From Amorphochlora amoebiformis (taxonomy: Eukaryota > Cercozoa > Chlorarachniophyceae), in NCBI GenBank assembly GCA_054601695.1, contig BAAHQB010000184.1:1-64000 (forward strand): a stretch of DNA of 64,000 nucleotides. The letters are read 5' to 3'. Below the pieces are notes generated by a model. The model was not told the origin of the DNA. It searched no databases and was given only the letters and a program-made list of their open reading frames with translations. The position numbers were made by a program, and so were the translations under genes. Numbering within the stretch: position 1 is the stretch's first letter; each line of letters opens with the position of its first letter. Shown here piece after piece: positions 1-64,000 of this stretch.

Positions 1-10979
<10,979 letters not shown>

Positions 10980-11045
10980 CTAAATGTGTGTGCGTGTGTG
11001 TGTGTATGTTTGTATGCATGTATATAAATGTGTAATGTGTGTGTG

Positions 11046-11178
<133 letters not shown>

Positions 11179-11260
11179 AATATTATTTTTTTTATGTACA
11201 TCTATGTGCGTGTGTGATGTACATATATACATATATGCCTTCAATATAAAAATAGCGAAA

Positions 11261-11328
<68 letters not shown>

Positions 11329-11430
11329 ATATAATATAAATATTATTTTTTTATGTACATCTGTGTGTGTGTGTGTGATGTACATATATACACATATGCC
11401 TTCTATATAAAAATAGCGAAAGTGTATATG

Positions 11431-11490
<60 letters not shown>

Positions 11491-11539
11491 ATATATTTAA
11501 ATGAAACCAATGAAAATGTTTTTTTCTGTTTTATTGAAG

Positions 11540-11602
11540 CAACTCTAGAGAAGGATAAAGAGAAGGCAGATAAGGATAGACGGAGACAAGAAAGAAAGAA
11601 AA
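11540..11602 (+). CDS. Possible exon, Lys/Arg/Glu-rich (gene E upstream?)
   Basis: This plus-strand island has a strong acceptor (TTTTTTCTGTTTTATTGAAG) and donor A|GTATAA. It encodes TLEKDKEKADKDRRRQERKK from phase 1 to phase 1, a charged coiled-coil-like segment. It can join the gene E exon at 11912 only through a weak acceptor within that exon. Purine-rich low-complexity sequence next to it makes a chance open frame possible. Confidence 0.3.
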
Positions 11603-11911
11603 GTATAAACAAAAGCAAAACAAGAGAGATAGATAGTGCAACATGGACATAAGCAGAAAGTAGAGAGTTTGAGAGGATCAGTGAGCAGAGAGAGAGAGAG
11701 GCCGATGGCAATAAAGCGGAAGAATGGAAATAGAGAGAAGAAATATGGGTCTGAAAACATGAAGAGATCGGGAAGGAGAGGAGAATGAGAACGTGCAGAA
11801 GGATGGAGAGAAAGCGAGATGGGGGAGGTGGGGAGAGAGGAGATAAAAAAAGTAACCAGGGTTTCAAGAGAGGTATAAGCGTAAGAAAAATAGAATAGAG
11901 ACATATTGAAA

Positions 11912-12259
11912 ATGAGAGAGAGCCAGCCTAGAAACTTGAAGAAGAATATTGACTATAGGTCAGTAAAATCTCCTCTATTTTTTTTTTTTTCCTTTATCTC
12001 TCTCTCCTATTCCTTTCTATTTCTCTTCCTCTTCTCATTTCTTCTTGCATTCTACCCCTCTCTTCCTCTGGTCTCTCTCCCTGTAGCTCTCCTCTCCCCC
12101 ATCGAAAGCAGAATAAGGTAAAAAAACGCAACTCCAACCCTTTTCTTTCCCCCAAAATCCGTTCGCGCCCCGCTATAGGTTATATTTTCAGAATTTCCTC
12201 GGAATATTCTTTACCCTTTTGTGCCCTTTGTGTCAATGGACATCGCCAGAATGGCCTAG
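11912..12259 (+). CDS. Gene E: small unrecognised ORF, 3 exons
   Basis: Exons 11912-11958, 12087-12117 and 12179-12259 join in phase (2, then 0). The donors are AG|GTCAGT and AAG|GTAAAA; the acceptors are CTCTCCCTGTAG and CCCGCTATAG. From the ATG at 11912 the product is 52 residues: MRESQPRNLKKNIDY, then SSPLPHRKQNK, then a hydrophobic C-terminus (VIFSEFPRNILYPFVPFV) ending MDIARMA and a TAG. The last exon has protein-like composition. The true start may lie further upstream. No family is recognised. It ends 308 bases before the gene B start and on the same strand. Confidence 0.42.
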
Positions 12260-12567
12260 AGGATGCCACCCAAACGCTCCCAGGCTGCCACAGTTGTCGC
12301 TGACGAAATTTTAATGAAGTGTTCTTTGGAGATATCTACCTGTAATATGATCAATATTTCGACTTTTCCTACTTGGATATCATAATATTGATATCAGGAT
12401 ATATGATTTCAATTTATATATACTATCCGTGAGGTTCCGCAAAGTAACGCATGTGCCGCCGTCACTATCTACAAAATCTCCGTCACTGCCGGATAAAAGC
12501 CGTCTCTTACAGTTTCCAGGATACCCCCTAAATCTCCACGAATCTCAAAGCGATCACAGCCACAACC

Positions 12568-37910
<25,343 letters not shown>

Positions 37911-38728
37911 AAAATTAATATTGAAATCACCCGGCGGCACTAACCACTATAAATTTACTTGAAGTTATGAAATTCACCGTACCCGGCTCCTTTAACATCT
38001 GCCATTGAACCATATCGCGTAGCCATTAATACTATGATTGGAACTAATTCGAATGATTGTAAAAAATGCTGTAATTGTGTTTGTGTATGCACAAATTTGA
38101 TTTATTTGTCAAAGGACACATTATTTGACGGACCTAAAACTTCTGGAACTAGTCGGAAGCATGAATCTAGATGAATGTTACGAGTTCGATGAATTTTCCT
38201 AACGATTCGCTTCAATTTGAACGGTCGCTAGGGGCACAATCCAATAACTTAGGCTAGATACTGAGTATTACACTCGAATTATGCATATATTTGCAATATG
38301 ATGGTTTTTAACCACTATGATCATCGGTGACTTAAAGATCAGGCAGCAACAGCATTCATCGGCAAAGCACTGAGGCCACCGCATTATACATCTATTTATG
38401 TATATAATATTTACCTAGGCTGGAGTTTTGGTCCATAGCTATAGCCCCCTATTCCGCTGAGAGACAAGCCAGAGTAGGCCCGCACTGTAAACGAATCTTG
38501 GACGGCATCCTGTAGGGAGTTTGCAATATCTGTACGCCTTTTATCCATATCTGTACGACTTCCTTGAGTATCCTTAAGTACCGCTACCGTATGTTATTGT
38601 ATAGCGATCTTGCGTGATTTTCAACTTGGAACCGAAAACTAGGCCTTGGGTAATCCATTAATCGTGGATAAGACCCGTACGAGACCCGATATTGAGATAG
38701 GTTTGAATTGAAGAAATAAAATTAGACA
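37911..38728. other. Convergent intergenic region between genes B and C
   Basis: About 0.8 kb of mixed-composition sequence, free of microsatellite apart from a short AT run near 38395. It follows the photolyase stop and precedes the gene C stop on the opposite strand, so it should hold both 3' ends. No clear polyadenylation hexamer, RNA gene or ORF is evident. Confidence 0.6.
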
Positions 38729-39603
38729 TTAGAGACGCTCCATGGCTGGAACGACAAGTGCGACGTCCTCTTCCTCATCGTCAGCCTCGAAGGCCGCAAG
38801 TCCCGCTGGCTCCAATCCAGATCCTCCTCCTACCGGCGCCACGCAAAGAGAATATCGAAGCTCGTCGTCATAAGAATCGACAAGATCGCTGACGTCGCTG
38901 CCGAGAGCTCTGCAGAGTGCATTTGATATCTCCCATCGTCTGCACTTACGTTCTTCCCATGGGTCGACGTTTTTACCTGCGGACGTTTGATCGGCTTCGG
39001 CATTGTCACGTGCATCGTTAAGAGCTTTCTCAACGTCCTCAGGGCCAGGGGCGGCGGTGACGTCGAGCCCTGCAAGTACACCTGCTGTTTCGCACCGAGC
39101 GCGAACCGAAAGCAGGCCATCTGGGTGCAGAGTAGCGGTGAGTCGGATTTGAGGGACGCCTTGAGGAGCAGGAGGGAGTCCATGAATAACGAATTCTCCA
39201 AGCAAGCGGTTATCCTTAGCGCGGGGTCGTTCGCCTTGGTAGATTCGAACGATAGCACTGCGCTGATCGTCAAGACAGGTCGAAAGAGTTGTCGAAGCAG
39301 TAGGGAAGAACGCAGCTCCACGAGGAGCGAGATGGGCTAGAGTACCGTCAGCTGTGGCGACACCGACTGTGAGGGTTGCTGAGAACTCACACTGCTTGCC
39401 GGTGCGGGTGAGAAGGGGTACACGGGTCCAAAGCGGAGCAATGACTTTTCGTCCGAGGCGAACATCGATCCATTCGTCCCAGTGATGGCCCCATCCTTCC
39501 CAGTGAACGAAGACAGAATGTTCCTTGAGGTCAGTTCGTAATACCCTGCATGTTCGCCACACCTCTCGTCCCATGTGATAATCTAGTACGTCGCAGCGCG
39601 TCC
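38729..39603 (-). CDS. Gene C exon 3 (main exon)
   Basis: This 875-base exon holds most of the Tudor-knot and all of the Hsp70-like region. It is the longest real exon in the window and has higher GC than its surroundings. Two overlapping ORFs (38830-39321 minus in another frame, 38987-39340 plus) are shadows. Confidence 0.85.
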
Positions 39604-40080
39604 CTAAGTAAAAGATCAAACGACGAATCAGGCAAGTAAGTGCTTATCTAGGTTGACGTACGTGTGAGGAATCTAGCGCATACCCACCGGACAAATTAAT
39701 ACACTTAGCATGGCAATTACCCTCCGGAAATTTGTCTCGCGGCTTCGAGTTTTCTTCTATCTCATCCAAGGCATACTTCATCCGTTTGAGAGACTGGAAC
39801 AAAAAATCAAATGCTGATATGAGTTTCGGCATTAACAAAAGACACAAGTGTCGCCGAAGGATCTAAGTAACTTCGAATGATCGTCCCGCAGTGACCTTGC
39901 GATCAGTACGGTTCGAAACCGAAGAAGCGAAAGAATTTCGTTCAACATGGTACGGAAATTTTCGCTGCGCAGGCTCGGAGTGAGCGTGGAGATCCATATT
40001 TTTCGACAAGGCTAATCTCAGTGGATTCTTACCGTCCAAAAGGCTTCGCTCATCCGCATCTTCCGCTTCGGCAGGGCCAT
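38729..40080 (-). CDS. Gene C: Tudor-knot / Hsp70 substrate-binding-domain fusion, no ATPase domain
   Basis: Exons 40080-40033, 39793-39721 and 39603-38729 (introns of 239 and 117 bases) give 331 residues. The ATG at 40080 has context ATCATGG. Donors are ACG|GTAAGA and G|GTAATT; acceptors are TTTTTGTTCCAG and TTTTACTTAG. Residues about 42-92 form a Tudor-knot/chromo-barrel (TRCDVLDY, then VFVHWEGWGHHWDEWIDV). Residues about 114-215 match the Hsp70 beta substrate-binding domain: STCLDDQRSAIVRIYQGE, AKDNRLLGEF and GLPPAPQGVPQIRL. Residues about 225-285 resemble the helical lid. The Hsp70 nucleotide-binding domain and a C-terminal EEVD are absent. The product would be an ATP-independent client- or peptide-binding module tethered to a methyl-lysine- or RNA-binding domain; this role is inferred. 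The frame is also open upstream of the ATG to a possible acceptor near 40131. Confidence 0.82.
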
Positions 40081-40271
40081 GATGAAGTGGAGCAGCCGAA
40101 TGGGGTTCTCGTCACCCCTGATTGCAGACACTGAAGCGAAAAGATCGTAAAGAAAAGGCTTAATTTTTAGGCGAATCTTTTGTTAAGTGTTATTTGTTCA
40201 CATTCTTCTAGAATATATTTTTCCAGGTAAAATCGCCAATATTAATAAATTAATTTTGGTAAAATCGATGT
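40081..40271. promoter_or_regulatory. Probable bidirectional promoter between genes C and D
   Basis: Only 191 bases separate the two divergent start codons. The segment is AT-rich but not microsatellite and holds both putative 5' UTRs. No specific motif can be asserted. Confidence 0.4.
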
Positions 40272-63819
<23,548 letters not shown>

Positions 63820-64000
63820 TTAGCTCCTATACCATATGGATACATGTAGCTAGCCAGGTAGCGCCAGCTCCAGTTCGTGATGTTGAAGTAATACGCTAGT
63901 ACGCTAGCACAGTAGTACGCTAATACCGTAGTAGTACGTACGGTAGTCTAGGTAGTACGGCAATGTTTAGGTTTTCAAATTAGATAATTCTGGCCAAGTG
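63820..64000. other. Downstream of gene D
   Basis: Non-microsatellite sequence with short degenerate TAGTACGCTAG-type repeats at about 63887-63960. It probably contains the gene D 3' UTR; no further gene is seen. Confidence 0.5.

Noticed and set aside
12265-12343. Possible start exon MPPKRSQAATVVADEILM
   Set aside because: It looks like an N-terminus, but no downstream acceptor joins it in frame to the gene B exons. It lies just after the gene E stop and may be 5' UTR or chance.
38830-39340. Overlapping ORFs in other frames of gene C exon 3
   Set aside because: Shadows of the GC-rich coding exon; neither has family similarity.

Overview
This window is eukaryotic, most likely from a protist with a very repeat-rich nuclear genome. 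(TA)n microsatellite makes up most of the sequence. The rest of the non-coding DNA is (CA)n, (CG)n, polypurine or polypyrimidine tracts, minisatellites and interstitial CCCTAA/TTAGGG hexamer arrays, so the telomere repeat is probably of the TTAGGG type. I cannot name the organism. I saw no rRNA, tRNA, CRISPR array or bacterial feature. Nearly all long open frames are translations of simple repeats (IYIYIY, RARARA, SLSLSL) and are not genes.

The real coding content is in small islands of 24-330 bases, each bounded by AG and GT, that splice together in phase. I assembled five genes by hand. Gene A (minus, about 10979 to beyond the left edge) is an unrecognised hydrophilic protein, partial at both ends. 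Gene E (plus, about 11912-12259) is a short ORF of uncertain extent. Gene B (plus, 12568-37910) has 34 exons totalling 1953 coding bases (650 codons plus stop). It encodes a complete class II CPD photolyase, apparently preceded in the same frame by a TFIIS N-terminal (LW/TND) domain. Gene C (minus, 40080-38729) has three exons and 331 residues. It is compact and GC-richer, and joins a Tudor-knot/chromo-barrel domain to an Hsp70 substrate-binding domain with no Hsp70 ATPase domain. Gene D (plus, 40272-63819) has 34 exons and 814 residues. It is a USP7/USP47-type ubiquitin-specific protease with a complete catalytic core, a PPPGGVP heptad-repeat insert and a C-terminal ubiquitin-like region.

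B and C converge across about 0.8 kb. C and D diverge from a 191-base gap that probably holds both promoters.

Two architectural features stand out. First, many introns of B and D consist of telomere hexamers, and the splice sites are made from the hexamer itself (GTAACCCTAA...CCCTAG). Second, many exons carry arrays of truncated copies (called echoes here). Copies 5' of an exon hold its acceptor and beginning; copies 3' of it hold its end and donor. They are separated by (TA)n, or in one case by telomere repeats. This pattern fits replication template switching between an exon and its flanking simple repeat. All gene models are hand-spliced from one strand of sequence without transcripts. Phase closure and protein-family matches are the evidence.
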